Source of the DNA: Chryseobacterium caseinilyticum
GTDB lineage: Bacteria > Bacteroidota > Bacteroidia > Flavobacteriales > Weeksellaceae
NCBI RefSeq assembly: GCF_014837145.1
Contig: NZ_JACYFS010000001.1
Span: forward strand, 1,426,001 to 1,490,000
Reading direction: 5' to 3'
DNA length: 64,000 bases
A program made the translations under genes and the position numbers. Below, one piece after another: positions 1-9,672 of the stretch; within the stretch, counting starts at the first letter, position 1, and every line of letters starts with the position of its first letter. The notes under the pieces were generated by a model, which was not told the origin of the DNA, made no database searches, and was given only the letters and a program-made list of their open reading frames with translations.

Positions 1-339
1 TTTAAAGCTTCGGGTGAAATTACCAAAACAGATTTTGAAAATATTGTAAATCCTGAAGTAAAAAGAAAGGTTGAAAAATTTGAAGAGCTTAATTATCTGA
101 TGCTGATAGATACTGAGCTTGACCAATTTACCGCAGGTGCTTGGTTTGAAGATGTAATGTTAGGCGTTAAAAATCTCGCAAAATGGAACCGTGCGGCCAT
201 CGTGACAGACAGCAAAGGCATTCAAAATTTCACAGACGCGTTCAGTGTTTTGATGCCCGGAGAATTTAAAGGATTTCCAAAAGACAACCTTTACAATGCT
301 CTTTACTGGTGCCAAAACGGCAATGAAGTTGAAAAATAA
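1..339 (+). CDS. STAS/SpoIIAA-like protein, 3' part
   Basis: The frame is open from the first base of the window to a TAA at 337-339, so the 5' end lies outside; 112 residues are visible. The pattern of alternating short strands and helices, with FEELNYLMLIDTEL, then AKWNRAAIVTDSKG and a final FKGFPKDNLYNALYWC, fits the SpoIIAA-like/STAS family (PF11964-type), small cytoplasmic proteins with an anti-sigma-antagonist fold. Their role in Bacteroidetes is not settled. A strong hairpin terminator follows directly. The family call rests on recognition of the general pattern, not on a catalytic residue. Confidence 0.65.
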   Translation, partial: FKASGEITKTDFENIVNPEVKRKVEKFEELNYLMLIDTELDQFTAGAWFEDVMLGVKNLAKWNRAAIVTDSKGIQNFTDAFSVLMPGEFKGFPKDNLYNALYWCQNGNEVEK

Positions 340-360
340 AACTTTAAAAGTTAGTAACAA

Positions 361-400
361 AAATCTCCGTTATGCAATAGCAAAACGGAGATTTTATTTT
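361..400. terminator. bidirectional rho-independent terminator
   Basis: An 11-bp stem (AAATCTCCGTT at 361-371 pairing with AACGGAGATTT at 384-394) is flanked by T-runs on both strands. It lies between the convergent STAS-like gene and the MFS gene and can serve both. Confidence 0.85.
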
Positions 401-427
401 AGTTAAATTATTATTAGAAAGAGAGTC

Positions 428-1606
428 TTATTCCAGAACTAAATTCTTGGCTTTCGCATTGCGGTAGAGATATAAATATCTGATACTGATCATTAAACCA
501 ATTCCCGTCATTCCTACTCCAACGAGTGAAGGATAGTTGTAAGGAAGTTTGTATTCTAAAGGAATTCCACCCAAAAATGCACCCATCGCATTGGCAATAT
601 TAAAAGCTGCCTGCATAAAAGCCGCCGCCATCATCTCACTTTTTGGTGCTGCCTTCATCATCATAATATTAATTGGTGCTGATACCGACATGGATAAAGC
701 GCCACAAATAAAGGTCAAAATAAGTGAAATTATTCTGTGTTCAGACAGGAAAAACACCGAGAGTAATGCAACCATCATTAAAGTTAAAAATAAAATACAT
801 GTTTTCTCAGGACTCATCTTATCTGAAATATATCCTCCAATGAGATTTCCCACCACCATTCCGGCTCCTGCAAGGATCATGACGTAAGCCATTTGGTCTG
901 TTTTAATTCCTGAAACCACGGTCATTAATGGTGTAATGTAACTGAACCATGTAAAAAGTCCTCCAAAACCGATTGCAGTGATCATTAACACAAGCCATGC
1001 CTGTTTCGTTTTTAAAAATTTAATTTCATCTTTGAAATGCGCATCTTCATTACTTTCCATCTCAGGTAGCCAAAGTTTGATAAACAACAAAGCTAAAATT
1101 CCTATCAAAGCAACAATGGCAAAATAATACCGCCAGTGGAATACATGTCCAATATAAGTTACAAGCGGGACCATCGCTAAATTAGCAACTGTAAGACCCG
1201 TAAACATCAATGAAATATAGAATGCTTCTTTACCCTTTCCACCCATTCTTGATGCGACAACAGTTCCCACTCCGAAAAATGCACCGTGAGGAAGTCCTGA
1301 TAAAAATCTCATCCCCATCATCGAACCGTAATCCGGCATTAGCGCAGATAAACCATTGAAAATCGTAAACAAAATCATTAAAGCCAATAACACTTTTTTG
1401 GGAGGAAACTTTACAGAGTATCCAATCAAAATCGGTGCGCCGATAACGACTCCGAACGCATAAGCTGAAATTAAATGTCCCGCCTCGGGAATACTGATTG
1501 CTAAAGACTTTGCGAGATCCGGAAGAAGACCCATGATGGTAAATTCTGTTGTTCCAATTCCCAATCCGCCGATTGCTAAAGGTAAAATTCTTTTATCTAA
1601 TGCCAT
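428..1606 (-). CDS. MFS transporter, DHA1 family (AraJ/YdhP-like)
   Basis: A 392-residue protein with about twelve hydrophobic segments and a short cytoplasmic loop after the sixth (around residues 185-200, ESNEDAHFKDE), the layout of a drug:H+ antiporter-1 member of the major facilitator superfamily. The N-terminus (IGTTEFTIMGLLPDLA) and RFLSGLPHGAFFGV resemble the AraJ/YdhP sugar or drug efflux group. It should sit in the inner membrane and export a small molecule by proton exchange; the substrate cannot be read from sequence. It stands alone, convergent with the preceding gene, followed upstream by 318 bp without a gene. Confidence 0.85.
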   Translation of the reverse strand: MALDKRILPLAIGGLGIGTTEFTIMGLLPDLAKSLAISIPEAGHLISAYAFGVVIGAPILIGYSVKFPPKKVLLALMILFTIFNGLSALMPDYGSMMGMRFLSGLPHGAFFGVGTVVASRMGGKGKEAFYISLMFTGLTVANLAMVPLVTYIGHVFHWRYYFAIVALIGILALLFIKLWLPEMESNEDAHFKDEIKFLKTKQAWLVLMITAIGFGGLFTWFSYITPLMTVVSGIKTDQMAYVMILAGAGMVVGNLIGGYISDKMSPEKTCILFLTLMMVALLSVFFLSEHRIISLILTFICGALSMSVSAPINIMMMKAAPKSEMMAAAFMQAAFNIANAMGAFLGGIPLEYKLPYNYPSLVGVGMTGIGLMISIRYLYLYRNAKAKNLVLE

Positions 1607-1884
1607 GATTTATTTAAAATGATTGTAATTGCCTACTTATGAAGCAATGAAAGTTTTGAAACCGCAAAAATCTGTAAAATTTATTAGAATTTTGATTTCA
1701 GATGATTTAAATTTTGAGTGGAAGTAATAATTTTTATTAATGGCTGTTTCAAATTTAAACTGGAATCCGTTCCATATATAAACCTAACCGTGATTTAAGC
1801 AAATTGAAAATTGTCACTTACTTTAATCTCTTCTCAGAACAAAAGCCTTTGAAACAGATAATTCTCCTAAATTAAAATCTGCGT
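1607..1884. other. intergenic, no gene seen
   Basis: AT-rich spacer between the MFS gene and lipA (both on the minus strand). I found no convincing reading frame, RNA or repeat here; it should hold the MFS promoter, but no clean TAnnTTTG box is visible. Confidence 0.5.
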
Positions 1885-1885
1885 C

Positions 1886-1920
1886 AAAAGAAAACTGCCT
1901 CAAAAAATGAAGCAGTTTGT
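1886..1920 (-). terminator. terminator of lipA
   Basis: GCAGTTT/AAACTGC stem (1892-1898 with 1912-1918); read on the minus strand it is followed by TTCTTTT just after the lipA stop codon. Confidence 0.7.
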
Positions 1921-1924
1921 ATTT

Positions 1925-2791
1925 TTAGTGAATATGTTTTTCGGCGTGGTAAGAACTCCTTACGAGTGGCGAACTTTCTACGTGTCTGAAGCCTAAACTT
2001 CTTGCAAAATCTCCGAACTCATCAAATTCTTCAGGTGTGATGAATTTTTTCACAGGTAAATGTTTTTTCGTCGGCTGAAGATACTGTCCCATTGTAATCA
2101 CGTCCACATTTGCATTTCTGATGTCTTCGATCGTTTGAAAAACTTCGTCTCTGGTTTCGCCCAAACCAAGCATTACACCTGTTTTAGTCCGGTTTTGTCC
2201 GGCCTCTTTCAGATATCTCAAAACCTCAAGGCTTCGCTCATATTTCGCCTGAATTCTCACTTCTCTGGTCAGACGTTTTACAGTTTCCATGTTGTGAGAG
2301 ATCACTTCCGGAGCCACAGCAACTAAGCGGTCAAGATGCTTCGTCATCCCCTGAAAATCGGGAATTAATGTTTCCATGGTTGTTCCCGGAGAAATTCTTC
2401 TTACAGCATTTACTGTTTCACCCCAAAGGATGGAGCCCATATCTTTCAAATCGTCACGGTCTACAGAAGTAAGAACCGCGTGTTTGATTTTCATTAATTT
2501 GATTGACCGCGCTACTTTTTCCGGTTCGTCCCAGTTCACATCCAAAGGCTTTCCGGTTTTCACACCACAGAATCCACAGCTTCTTGTACAGATATTTCCA
2601 AGAATCATAAAGGTTGCAGTACCTTCACCCCAGCACTCACCCATGTTTGGGCAGCTTCCGCTTTGGCAAATGGTGTTGAGCTTATATTTATCTACCAAAG
2701 TACGGAGTTCGCGGTAATTTTTCCCTGTAGGAAGTTTTACCCTTATCCATTTCGGTTTCTGAACGGTTGTATCCTGAACTAAATTCTCCAT
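1925..2791 (-). CDS. lipA: lipoyl synthase
   Basis: A 288-residue radical-SAM enzyme that inserts two sulfur atoms into octanoyl chains on lipoyl-dependent enzymes (pyruvate and 2-oxoglutarate dehydrogenases, glycine cleavage). Both iron-sulfur motifs are present: the auxiliary cluster cysteines C42, C47 and C53 ([12 protein letters not shown]) and the radical-SAM CxxxCxxC at C68, C72 and C75 (CTRSCGFC). The C-terminal [14 protein letters not shown] contains the conserved serine that ligates the auxiliary cluster. Length is normal for LipA. A TAACTTTG box lies about 20 bp upstream of the ATG. It is monocistronic here. Confidence 0.97.
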   Translation of the reverse strand: MENLVQDTTVQKPKWIRVKLPTGKNYRELRTLVDKYKLNTICQSGSCPNMGECWGEGTATFMILGNICTRSCGFCGVKTGKPLDVNWDEPEKVARSIKLMKIKHAVLTSVDRDDLKDMGSILWGETVNAVRRISPGTTMETLIPDFQGMTKHLDRLVAVAPEVISHNMETVKRLTREVRIQAKYERSLEVLRYLKEAGQNRTKTGVMLGLGETRDEVFQTIEDIRNANVDVITMGQYLQPTKKHLPVKKFITPEEFDEFGDFARSLGFRHVESSPLVRSSYHAEKHIH

Positions 2792-2810
2792 CAGCTTCTT
2801 AAATTGGCCT

Positions 2811-2818
2811 CAAAGTTA
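2811..2818 (-). promoter_or_regulatory. -7 box for lipA
   Basis: Reads TAACTTTG on the minus strand, a perfect Bacteroidetes TAnnTTTG element 20 bp before the lipA ATG; a TTG at 2841-2843 is a possible -33 element (spacing 22, slightly long). Confidence 0.6.
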
Positions 2819-2864
2819 CGTAATTTTTAAATGAAACCATCAACGATCAACATTGACAAAATGC

Positions 2865-2894
2865 ATAAAAAAAGGTCCGCATTTCTGCAGACCT
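2865..2894 (-). terminator. terminator of the small membrane protein gene
   Basis: Stem TGCAGACCT (2886-2894) with AGGTCCGCA (2873-2881), followed on the minus strand by seven T. It ends the 56-codon gene just upstream. Confidence 0.8.
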
Positions 2895-2914
2895 GATATT
2901 GTAATTTTTCAGAT

Positions 2915-3112
<198 letters not shown>

Positions 3113-3168
3113 TTATATACACAATCTGTGCCTTTTGGAATAAAATACTGTTTAATGTTAAAAAAAAA

Positions 3169-4419
3169 TTAAAGATCTCCTCCGTGATTGTCTAACTGAC
3201 CTTCCCATTTGGAAACTGCGGATGTTGCCAAAGCATTACCTAAAACATTGGTCATACTTCTTGCCATATCGCAGAAATGGTCGATTGGAAGAATCAATGC
3301 TATTCCCGCTGCAGGAATATCAAACATGGTACATGTTGCTACGATGATCACCAAAGAAGCTCGCGGAACTCCGGCAATACCTTTTGAAGTAAGCATTAAA
3401 ACCAAAAGCATGGTAATCTGCTGTCCTAAAGTCATATCAACACCGTAAAACTGAGCAATAAATATTGAGGCGAAAGTCATGTACATCATGCTTCCATCAA
3501 GATTGAATGAATATCCCAATGGTAGAATAAACGAAACGACTCTGTTATTACAGCCAAATCTTTCAAGCTCTTCAACCAGCTTTGGGAAAACCGCTTCTGA
3601 ACTTGTTGTGGAAAACGCGATTAACAAAGGAGATTTTATTCTTCTTAATAATTCGAAAAGTCTTTTTCCTAAAATTAAATATCCTACCAATAGAAGTACT
3701 ACCCATAAAACAGCAATCGCAAAGAAGAAGTCTCTCAGATAGACAGCATAGACTTTAAAAATTTCAAAACCATTGGTTGCTACAACCGCAGCGATGGCTC
3801 CGAATACACCTAATGGTGCAAACCACATGATGTATCCAACCATTTTTAAAATCGCGTGTGCAATAACATCAAAAAGCTTAACTACTGGCTGAGAATACTC
3901 ATCACCCATATTCGCCAAAGCCACTCCAAACATAATCGAAAAGACTACAATCTGCAGAACTTCATTGGTTGCAAAAGCTTCAAATAAACTTTTAGGAATA
4001 ATGTGCTTCACAAAATCTTCCAATGAAAAACCTTTGCTCGTTTTCACAAGTTCGTCTGCTCCTGAAAGTTCCTGATTCGGGAATTGTATAGCGTGACCAG
4101 GCTCGAGCCAGTTGACCAAAACCAAACCTATAAATAAAGACACCAATGATGCAGAAATGAACCAGAGCATTGCCTTGGTTCCTACCCTACCTATCATTTT
4201 GATATCGCTCATTTTTGCAATACCCACCACCAATGTCGTGAAAACCAGAGGAGCAATAATCATCTGAACCAGTCTGATAAAAACGGTTCCGAGGAGTTTT
4301 ATATTTTTTGAGAAAGCAAGTGCACTGTCAGGATACTGCAGATGCACGATTCCGCCGAGAAGAACACCGAGAATCAGCGCGATGATAATGGCGAAAAAAA
4401 GTTTGTTTTGTCCTTTCAT
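3169..4419 (-). CDS. dicarboxylate/amino acid:cation symporter (DAACS)
   Basis: A 416-residue inner-membrane symporter of the GltP/DctA family. Family landmarks are visible: the serine-rich re-entrant hairpin (AFSTTSSEAVFPK), the NMDGT-like motif in the form NLDGS (SFNLDGSMMYMTFA), the second hairpin (SKGIAGVPRASLV) and the substrate helix DHFCDMARSMTNVLGN. The arginine in this last motif favours acidic substrates such as glutamate, aspartate or C4-dicarboxylates. Coupling ion (H+ or Na+) cannot be told. A TATATTTG box lies about 20 bp upstream. Monocistronic. Confidence 0.93.
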   Translation of the reverse strand: MKGQNKLFFAIIIALILGVLLGGIVHLQYPDSALAFSKNIKLLGTVFIRLVQMIIAPLVFTTLVVGIAKMSDIKMIGRVGTKAMLWFISASLVSLFIGLVLVNWLEPGHAIQFPNQELSGADELVKTSKGFSLEDFVKHIIPKSLFEAFATNEVLQIVVFSIMFGVALANMGDEYSQPVVKLFDVIAHAILKMVGYIMWFAPLGVFGAIAAVVATNGFEIFKVYAVYLRDFFFAIAVLWVVLLLVGYLILGKRLFELLRRIKSPLLIAFSTTSSEAVFPKLVEELERFGCNNRVVSFILPLGYSFNLDGSMMYMTFASIFIAQFYGVDMTLGQQITMLLVLMLTSKGIAGVPRASLVIIVATCTMFDIPAAGIALILPIDHFCDMARSMTNVLGNALATSAVSKWEGQLDNHGGDL

Positions 4420-4438
4420 GTTGTAAAATCAAGTGGCA

Positions 4439-4446
4439 CAAATATA
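4439..4446 (-). promoter_or_regulatory. -7 box for the DAACS symporter
   Basis: TATATTTG on the minus strand, 20 bp before the ATG; no good -33 partner at the preferred 20-bp spacing. Confidence 0.55.
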
Positions 4447-4617
4447 ATATTTTTAATCTACCAAAAAATTAAAGTTTAAGCACTGAAATACGTTCTGGAA
4501 ACCAGCAATTTTCTGAAAATTCAGATAATTTTTAGAAAAAATTTTCGTGAATTTAATTTTCAAAAGAGAAATAATTATTACATTTACAATTAACAATTTA
4601 AAAAAATAAATTCACTT

Positions 4618-5106
4618 ATGAAAAAAACAATCACAATGGCTGCTCTTGCAATTGCAGTTTCTTTTGCGTCTGTTTCTTGTAAAAAGAAAGTATCTGACGC
4701 TGATTTACAGACTCAGGCAACGACAGTGGTAACTTCTACTCCTACAGCTACCGTTGAAATCAAAGAAGGTGTAGCACATTTGAGCGGAACTTTCCCTGAT
4801 CAGGCTTCAAAAGATGCAGCAATTACTCAGCTGAAAGCCATTAAAGGTGTAAAAGATGTGCACGATATGGCTAAAGTAGAAACTCCAGTTGCCAGCACAC
4901 CGATTGAAAATGCTTCAATGGTAGATCCTGCTGTACAGCAAAAAGTAAAAGATGCTGTAAAAGATTTCCCATCTGTAAATGTAGAAGTTGTAAACAACGA
5001 ACTTACGCTTACAGGTAATGTTTCTGCAGCACAGGCAAGAAAAATTAAAGAGTCTGTTGACGCTTTGAAAGTAGGAAAAGTAAACTTCAATTACACAGTA
5101 AAATAA
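4618..5106 (+). CDS. BON-domain lipoprotein
   Basis: 162 residues beginning with a lipoprotein signal (lysines, hydrophobic stretch, SFASVSC with the acylated cysteine at C21). Two BON domains follow, about residues 40-90 and 105-160, each with the VxV/GxVxL...A......LkaikGVkdV pattern (for example LSGTFPDQASKDAAITQLK). BON domains bind phospholipids or other envelope components; a role in envelope stress or maintenance, as for OsmY/DolP, is an inference. The next gene starts 6 bp after the stop, so the two are cotranscribed. Confidence 0.85.
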   Translation: MKKTITMAALAIAVSFASVSCKKKVSDADLQTQATTVVTSTPTATVEIKEGVAHLSGTFPDQASKDAAITQLKAIKGVKDVHDMAKVETPVASTPIENASMVDPAVQQKVKDAVKDFPSVNVEVVNNELTLTGNVSAAQARKIKESVDALKVGKVNFNYTVK

Positions 5107-5112
5107 TTATAG

Positions 5113-5532
5113 ATGAGCACATTAGAAGAAAAATATTCAGGAGTAGTATCTGCAGCACAGTCTGCCGGGATCTCGAATTTAAAAGTACAGGAGCAGGACG
5201 GTATTCTTTATGTATCAGGAGATGCAGCCAACACAGCTGCTAAAGATACAGTATGGAATGCTTTGGGAGCTATCGATGCTTCTTATTCTGCATCAGATAT
5301 CAATATCGACGTGCAGGTTGCAGGTTTGGCTGCAGGAGCTGCATTAAGCGTAGCAACTGAAGAATCAAATCTGAACATCAGACAGGATCCTTCTACTGAA
5401 GCTGCCGTTGTAGGTAAAGCTGCGAAAGGTTCTTCTGTAACGCTTGTAGAGCAGACTTCTGACGACTGGTGGAAAGTAAAAACTACCGACGGAGTTGAAG
5501 GATATGCTTATGCAAGATATCTGAAGGCGTAA
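5113..5532 (+). CDS. BON-like plus bacterial SH3 domain protein
   Basis: 139 residues without a recognisable signal peptide. The N-terminal half (YSGVVSAAQSAGISNLKVQEQDGILYVSG...) looks like a BON-type or LysM-proximal fold; residues about 78-139 form a bacterial SH3 (SH3b) domain, with the signatures LNIRQDPSTEAAVVGKAAKG, DDWWKVKT and GYAYARYL. SH3b domains usually bind peptidoglycan peptides. It lies 6 bp after the BON lipoprotein and is followed by a terminator, so the two-gene unit probably works on the cell envelope. The lack of an export signal is odd for a wall-binding domain. Confidence 0.75.
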   Translation: MSTLEEKYSGVVSAAQSAGISNLKVQEQDGILYVSGDAANTAAKDTVWNALGAIDASYSASDINIDVQVAGLAAGAALSVATEESNLNIRQDPSTEAAVVGKAAKGSSVTLVEQTSDDWWKVKTTDGVEGYAYARYLKA

Positions 5533-5566
5533 TACTTCAATATTTATAGAAATATTAACACACAGG

Positions 5567-5599
5567 AACATCCCAGCAATGGGATGTTTTTCTATTTTT
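5567..5599 (+). terminator. terminator of the BON/SH3 operon
   Basis: Stem AACATCCCA (5567-5575) with TGGGATGTT (5580-5588), loop GCAA, then TTTTCTATTTTT. It overlaps the promoter of the next gene. Confidence 0.85.
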
Positions 5600-5600
5600 G
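5593..5600 (+). promoter_or_regulatory. -7 box of the outer-membrane beta-barrel gene
   Basis: TATTTTTG, a perfect TAnnTTTG element placed at the tail of the preceding terminator. It would start transcription near 5607, which excludes a start codon at 5584 and supports the ATG at 5629. Confidence 0.6.
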
Positions 5601-5628
5601 CCCCCATCAAATAACTATTACTTTAAAC

Positions 5629-8400
5629 ATGAGGAAAATCTTATCCCTATTTTTTCTTTTAGGTTTATTTTTGGTGGCAAACGCACAGAAAATCAGCCTG
5701 GACGGAAAAGTAAAAGCTTCTGACCAGAAACCACTACCAAACGCTACCGTTTACCTGTTAAAATCAAAAGATTCTACGATCATCAATTACACCTCGAGCA
5801 ACAGTGAAGGTAGATTTTCCCTGAAAACAGATCAAATAAATGAAAGCAGCATTCTGAAAGTGGAAGCCGACAAACACAGCGTCTTTTCAAAAATTTTTGA
5901 TAAAATCGACAGCTCTGTAGATTTAGGAGAAATAACGCTTGAAGACAGCAGAATCACAGATATTGCAGAGGTAAACATCTCGGCTTCGCCGGTAAAAATT
6001 AAAAAAGATACCATTGAATTTAAAGCTTCAGCAATCAAGGTAAGACCTGACAGTAAAATTGAAGAACTTCTGAAAAATCTACCCGGCGTAGAAATCAGCA
6101 ACGAAGGAAAAATTACTGTTAACGGAAAGGAAGCAGATCAGATTCTCATCAACGGCAAACCTTTTTTCGATAAAGACGGAAAAATTGCCCTGCAGAATTT
6201 ACCTGCAGACATCATTAAAAGCATTCAGTTTACCACCACAAAAACCAAAGAAGAAGAACTCAACGGAACTGCAGCAAAATCAAACAACGCCACGATTAAT
6301 TTCACGATTGACGAGAAGAAAAACAAAGGTTTGATCTCCAGACTTACGGCAGGATACGGTTCAGATGAGCGGTATGAAGGCAGCGGCCTGATCAGTTATT
6401 TTAAAAATGACACCAAAATCAGTTTGCTCGCATCATCCAACAACATCAATTCTCAGGGCTTCTCGAATGACGAAGTTTTCGACAGCATGGGACACGGCAG
6501 AAACTCATGGTTAATGCGTGGCGGAAGCGTTGTGACAAATGGAAACAGCACTTATTACACTCAGGGCGGAAATAACAACAAAGGAATTCAGAGATCCACC
6601 ACCATCGGACTTAATTACAGTGATAAATTCGGAAAAAATGTTGACCTTGAAACTTTAAGCTTAATTCATACAGACAATGATCTAACTACCAGATCAAAAG
6701 CTTCCCGAACTACTCTTTTGCCGGATTTTACTTTAAAAACAAACTCTGAAAGCAACGGTAAAAATGAAAATACACAGTATGGAGTTGATCTTACTGCAAG
6801 AATTAAAATAGACTCGCTTACAAACATTTATTTTTCACCCAATTTCAACAGAACAGAGTCTAAATCTTTCAGCAATTCAAGTTCAAATACCCTGAGAGAT
6901 AATCTTCTGCTCAACGAAAACACGAGCTACATCCGCAACGAAACTGAAAATAACAGTTTTGCACCGAATATTTATTATTCCAAAAAATTCAAGAAAAAAG
7001 GCCGTGTGGCTTATGCCAACATGAGTTCTACCATTTCAGAAAACATCAACAACAATCTGAATAATTCCCGCACAGTTTTCTACAATTCTCCGGATCCCGA
7101 CGATATCAGAAATCAGCTTGCCAAAACAAAAAATCAAATCAACAGATATGATTTCAGAACCGGATATACCGAACCGCTTTCCGATTCAGCTACGGTGAGT
7201 CTGAATTTTAACTATAATACATCTGCCTTCAACAACAGAAGAAATGTAAATGATTTTGATGTCGCAAATAATGGCTATTCCAATCTTAACAGCGCGCTTT
7301 CATACGAAATGAATCAGGACATCAACAGAATTTCACCTGAAATAGGTTTTCAGATGAACAAGAAAAAAATTAATATCTGGTCATCAGCAGAATTTCAGTT
7401 TACAAAAATGGGCGTAAATTCATTTTATCAGGGACAAAACTTCCGTTTAGACAGAGATTATGTACTTCCTGCGTTCAACCTCAGTGCAACCTATAATTTT
7501 TCAGATAACAAAAGGTTAAGCATTTACAATTACGCCCACTTCGACATTCCTTCAGCCGAAAGACTGACGCCGTACGAAGACAGAATCAACCCTCTGATCT
7601 CTTATATTGGTAATTCAAACCTGAAAAACACGTGGACCAACAGCCTTTTCATCAATCTAAACAATTTCAATATGGTGAAAAATATCAATTACTATTTAAA
7701 TGTTGGTTTTACCTATAGAAATAATGACATTGTTAACTATTCTTACTTCGACGAATCCGGGAAGCAGTTTATAACCTATGCCAACCTCAGCGGAAACAAA
7801 AACATCAACGCCGGCGCAGGCTTTACCAAAACCTTCAAGTGGAAAGATAACAAGCTGAGCATTAACCCGAGAATGAACATAAATTATTCTTACAATCAGG
7901 GCTTTATCAATACACAGCAGTTTGTGAGTAATGTATATTCGTTAAATCCAGGAATGAACGTTACGTATGAAATCAAAGATAAAATCACAATAAAACCGTC
8001 TTACAGCCTGAGTTATAACTTCAGCAACTACGAAAACTACAGTATTGATCTAGTAAAAACCAGCAATCAGATTCTGAAAATGGAACTGACCAATTACGTC
8101 TTCAAAAGTAAACTCGTTATCGGCAATGACTTTGAATACAACACTACATCCAATATCGCTCCCGGTTTCAAAAGAGATTTCTATTTCTGGAATACCAGCG
8201 TTGGGTATTCTTTCTTCAACAAACAGCTGACGGCGAAAGTGAAAGTCTACGATATTTTAAATCAAAACCAAAGCGTCCGAAGAACCATTACCAATGCTTA
8301 CTTTGAAGACCGTGAAGATTTAATTTTAAAGCGTTATGTGATGTTTTCACTCACCATGAAACTCAATAAATTTGCAGGAAAAAAAGTGAAGGAGAGTTAA
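5629..8400 (+). CDS. outer-membrane beta-barrel protein (CarboxypepD_reg + OMP_b-brl_3 type)
   Basis: 923 residues from the ATG at 5629; an in-frame ATG at 5584 is rejected because it lies inside the upstream terminator. A signal peptide ends in VANAQ. Then comes a carboxypeptidase regulatory-like beta domain (about 20-110: ISLDGKVKASDQKPLPNATV), a plug-like segment (about 120-230: LKNLPGVEISNEGKITVNG, INGKPFF), and a long beta-barrel with many aromatic-ended strands to the C-terminus. This is the architecture of the TonB-receptor-like 'outer membrane beta-barrel family protein' of Bacteroidetes. No SusD partner is adjacent. A convergent GLPGLI gene follows; the two families are often neighbours. 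Confidence 0.88.
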   Translation: MRKILSLFFLLGLFLVANAQKISLDGKVKASDQKPLPNATVYLLKSKDSTIINYTSSNSEGRFSLKTDQINESSILKVEADKHSVFSKIFDKIDSSVDLGEITLEDSRITDIAEVNISASPVKIKKDTIEFKASAIKVRPDSKIEELLKNLPGVEISNEGKITVNGKEADQILINGKPFFDKDGKIALQNLPADIIKSIQFTTTKTKEEELNGTAAKSNNATINFTIDEKKNKGLISRLTAGYGSDERYEGSGLISYFKNDTKISLLASSNNINSQGFSNDEVFDSMGHGRNSWLMRGGSVVTNGNSTYYTQGGNNNKGIQRSTTIGLNYSDKFGKNVDLETLSLIHTDNDLTTRSKASRTTLLPDFTLKTNSESNGKNENTQYGVDLTARIKIDSLTNIYFSPNFNRTESKSFSNSSSNTLRDNLLLNENTSYIRNETENNSFAPNIYYSKKFKKKGRVAYANMSSTISENINNNLNNSRTVFYNSPDPDDIRNQLAKTKNQINRYDFRTGYTEPLSDSATVSLNFNYNTSAFNNRRNVNDFDVANNGYSNLNSALSYEMNQDINRISPEIGFQMNKKKINIWSSAEFQFTKMGVNSFYQGQNFRLDRDYVLPAFNLSATYNFSDNKRLSIYNYAHFDIPSAERLTPYEDRINPLISYIGNSNLKNTWTNSLFINLNNFNMVKNINYYLNVGFTYRNNDIVNYSYFDESGKQFITYANLSGNKNINAGAGFTKTFKWKDNKLSINPRMNINYSYNQGFINTQQFVSNVYSLNPGMNVTYEIKDKITIKPSYSLSYNFSNYENYSIDLVKTSNQILKMELTNYVFKSKLVIGNDFEYNTTSNIAPGFKRDFYFWNTSVGYSFFNKQLTAKVKVYDILNQNQSVRRTITNAYFEDREDLILKRYVMFSLTMKLNKFAGKKVKES

Positions 8401-8445
8401 TAAATTTTTATCATCCTGAGCTTACAGAAGGATTAAAAAAGAAGT

Positions 8446-8477
8446 AGCCGGGGAACGTTCTCCGGTTATTTTATTTC
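8446..8477 (+). terminator. terminator of the outer-membrane protein gene
   Basis: Imperfect stem CCGGgGAAC/GTTCtCCGG (8448-8465) followed by a T-rich run. Confidence 0.65.
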
Positions 8478-8693
8478 TCATAATTAATAAGTTATCGTTT
8501 TAAAGCCCGACTAAGAGTTACCGAAAAGTCTTCGTCAGGCTCAGACTGACAACTCTAAAACTAATCGTGAGAGGCAGACATGTCAGGTTGAGCTTGTCAA
8601 AATCTTGCGCATCTCAGATTGCTTTCTCCAAGAATTGGGACAGGCAGTTCCTCGCCTACTTAATTGTGCAGTTACATAAATACTTAACACCTG

Positions 8694-9485
8694 TCAATTT
8701 AAAATCTTCTCCTTATAAAATTTAAACTGATCCATCTCCACAGCCGGCGGATAAGTATTCTTTATATTTATCTGAAACTCCGCAGTCATCTTATTGAGAT
8801 CCTGCACTCTCACATCTTTATCATCAATATTCAGTTCAACGCCGTTTCCCAACTGGTTTCTCTGTTTCTGAAAAGGATTCTCCAAAAAGTCACCCATCAG
8901 TTTATCGTATTTTTCCACTGTGATTTCCTGAGCTTTATTAAAATCGAAACTGAGTTTTTTGGTATCATTTTTAAACTTTTCAATCCCGATCATTTGGTAG
9001 AAAAATATATTTTCGCTGTCACTCAGTTCGAAGATCAGTCCCGGCAAATCTCTGAATTTATATGGACCTTCCATCATCAAAATTTCCGGACAAAACCACG
9101 CTGTCCATTTTCTTTCTCCGAAATTTGCAGTTGCTTTCTGAACTTTATACTGGTCTATCTGCTTAAACTCCTCCTCCACTTTCCAGCTGATTTTATCATC
9201 AGATTTAATTTTAAAAGGTAGATTTTCGTGGCTGTAAACAATCTGAATATTTTCGTTTCCCGCCTGCTGATGTACGAGAAACTGATTTGATTTTGAAGGA
9301 TATTTACTATTTTCCAAAAGCTTTTCATCATAAAAATAACTTTTCCCGCCCTCTACATCAAGATTCATGTTGTATTTCCTTTCGCTTTTGTCCGGATGTA
9401 TAATTTTCAGATTGTAATTGACTCTGGTTTGAGCCATGAAAATTGTTGCCAGAAATAAAGCCGTGACCAGTGTGATTTTTCCCAT
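8694..9485 (-). CDS. GLPGLI family protein
   Basis: 263 residues with a short signal peptide (MGKITLVTALFLATIFMAQT). The family signature is visible as FRDLPGLIFELSDSENIFFYQMIGIEKF around residues 140-170, preceded by WFCPEILMMEGPYKF. This fits the GLPGLI family, secreted or periplasmic Bacteroidetes proteins of unknown biochemical function that frequently accompany TonB-receptor-like outer-membrane proteins such as the one convergent with it here. An AT-rich leader and a ctaaag repeat lie upstream. Confidence 0.88.
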   Translation of the reverse strand: MGKITLVTALFLATIFMAQTRVNYNLKIIHPDKSERKYNMNLDVEGGKSYFYDEKLLENSKYPSKSNQFLVHQQAGNENIQIVYSHENLPFKIKSDDKISWKVEEEFKQIDQYKVQKATANFGERKWTAWFCPEILMMEGPYKFRDLPGLIFELSDSENIFFYQMIGIEKFKNDTKKLSFDFNKAQEITVEKYDKLMGDFLENPFQKQRNQLGNGVELNIDDKDVRVQDLNKMTAEFQINIKNTYPPAVEMDQFKFYKEKILN

Positions 9486-9582
9486 TGATGAGTATTAAAA
9501 TTCGGAGTAAATATAGGGATTTGACCTATATTTTTTTTAAAAAATAGTACACATGTTTTTATCAAAATTTTAAATCAGTAAG

Positions 9583-9650
9583 TTTCGGCTAAAGCCAAAT
9601 ACCCGTCAGCATGAATAAGCCGGGCTAAAGCCCGACCCTATTGAATATTG
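9583..9650. repeat. interspersed repeat, GGCTAAAGCC / GGGCTAAAGCCCG type
   Basis: Two nested palindromes (GGCTAAAGCC at 9587-9596, CGGGCTAAAGCCCG at 9621-9634) followed by CCTATTGAATAT. A second copy with the same order and the same CCTATTGA end is at 24878-24940. Confidence 0.75.
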
Positions 9651-9672
9651 ATGTGTCGTATAATTCTAACCA

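Noticed and set aside
5584..5628. Upstream ATG for the outer-membrane beta-barrel gene
   Set aside because: It lies inside a terminator stem and before the -7 box, and the signal peptide begins cleanly at 5629.
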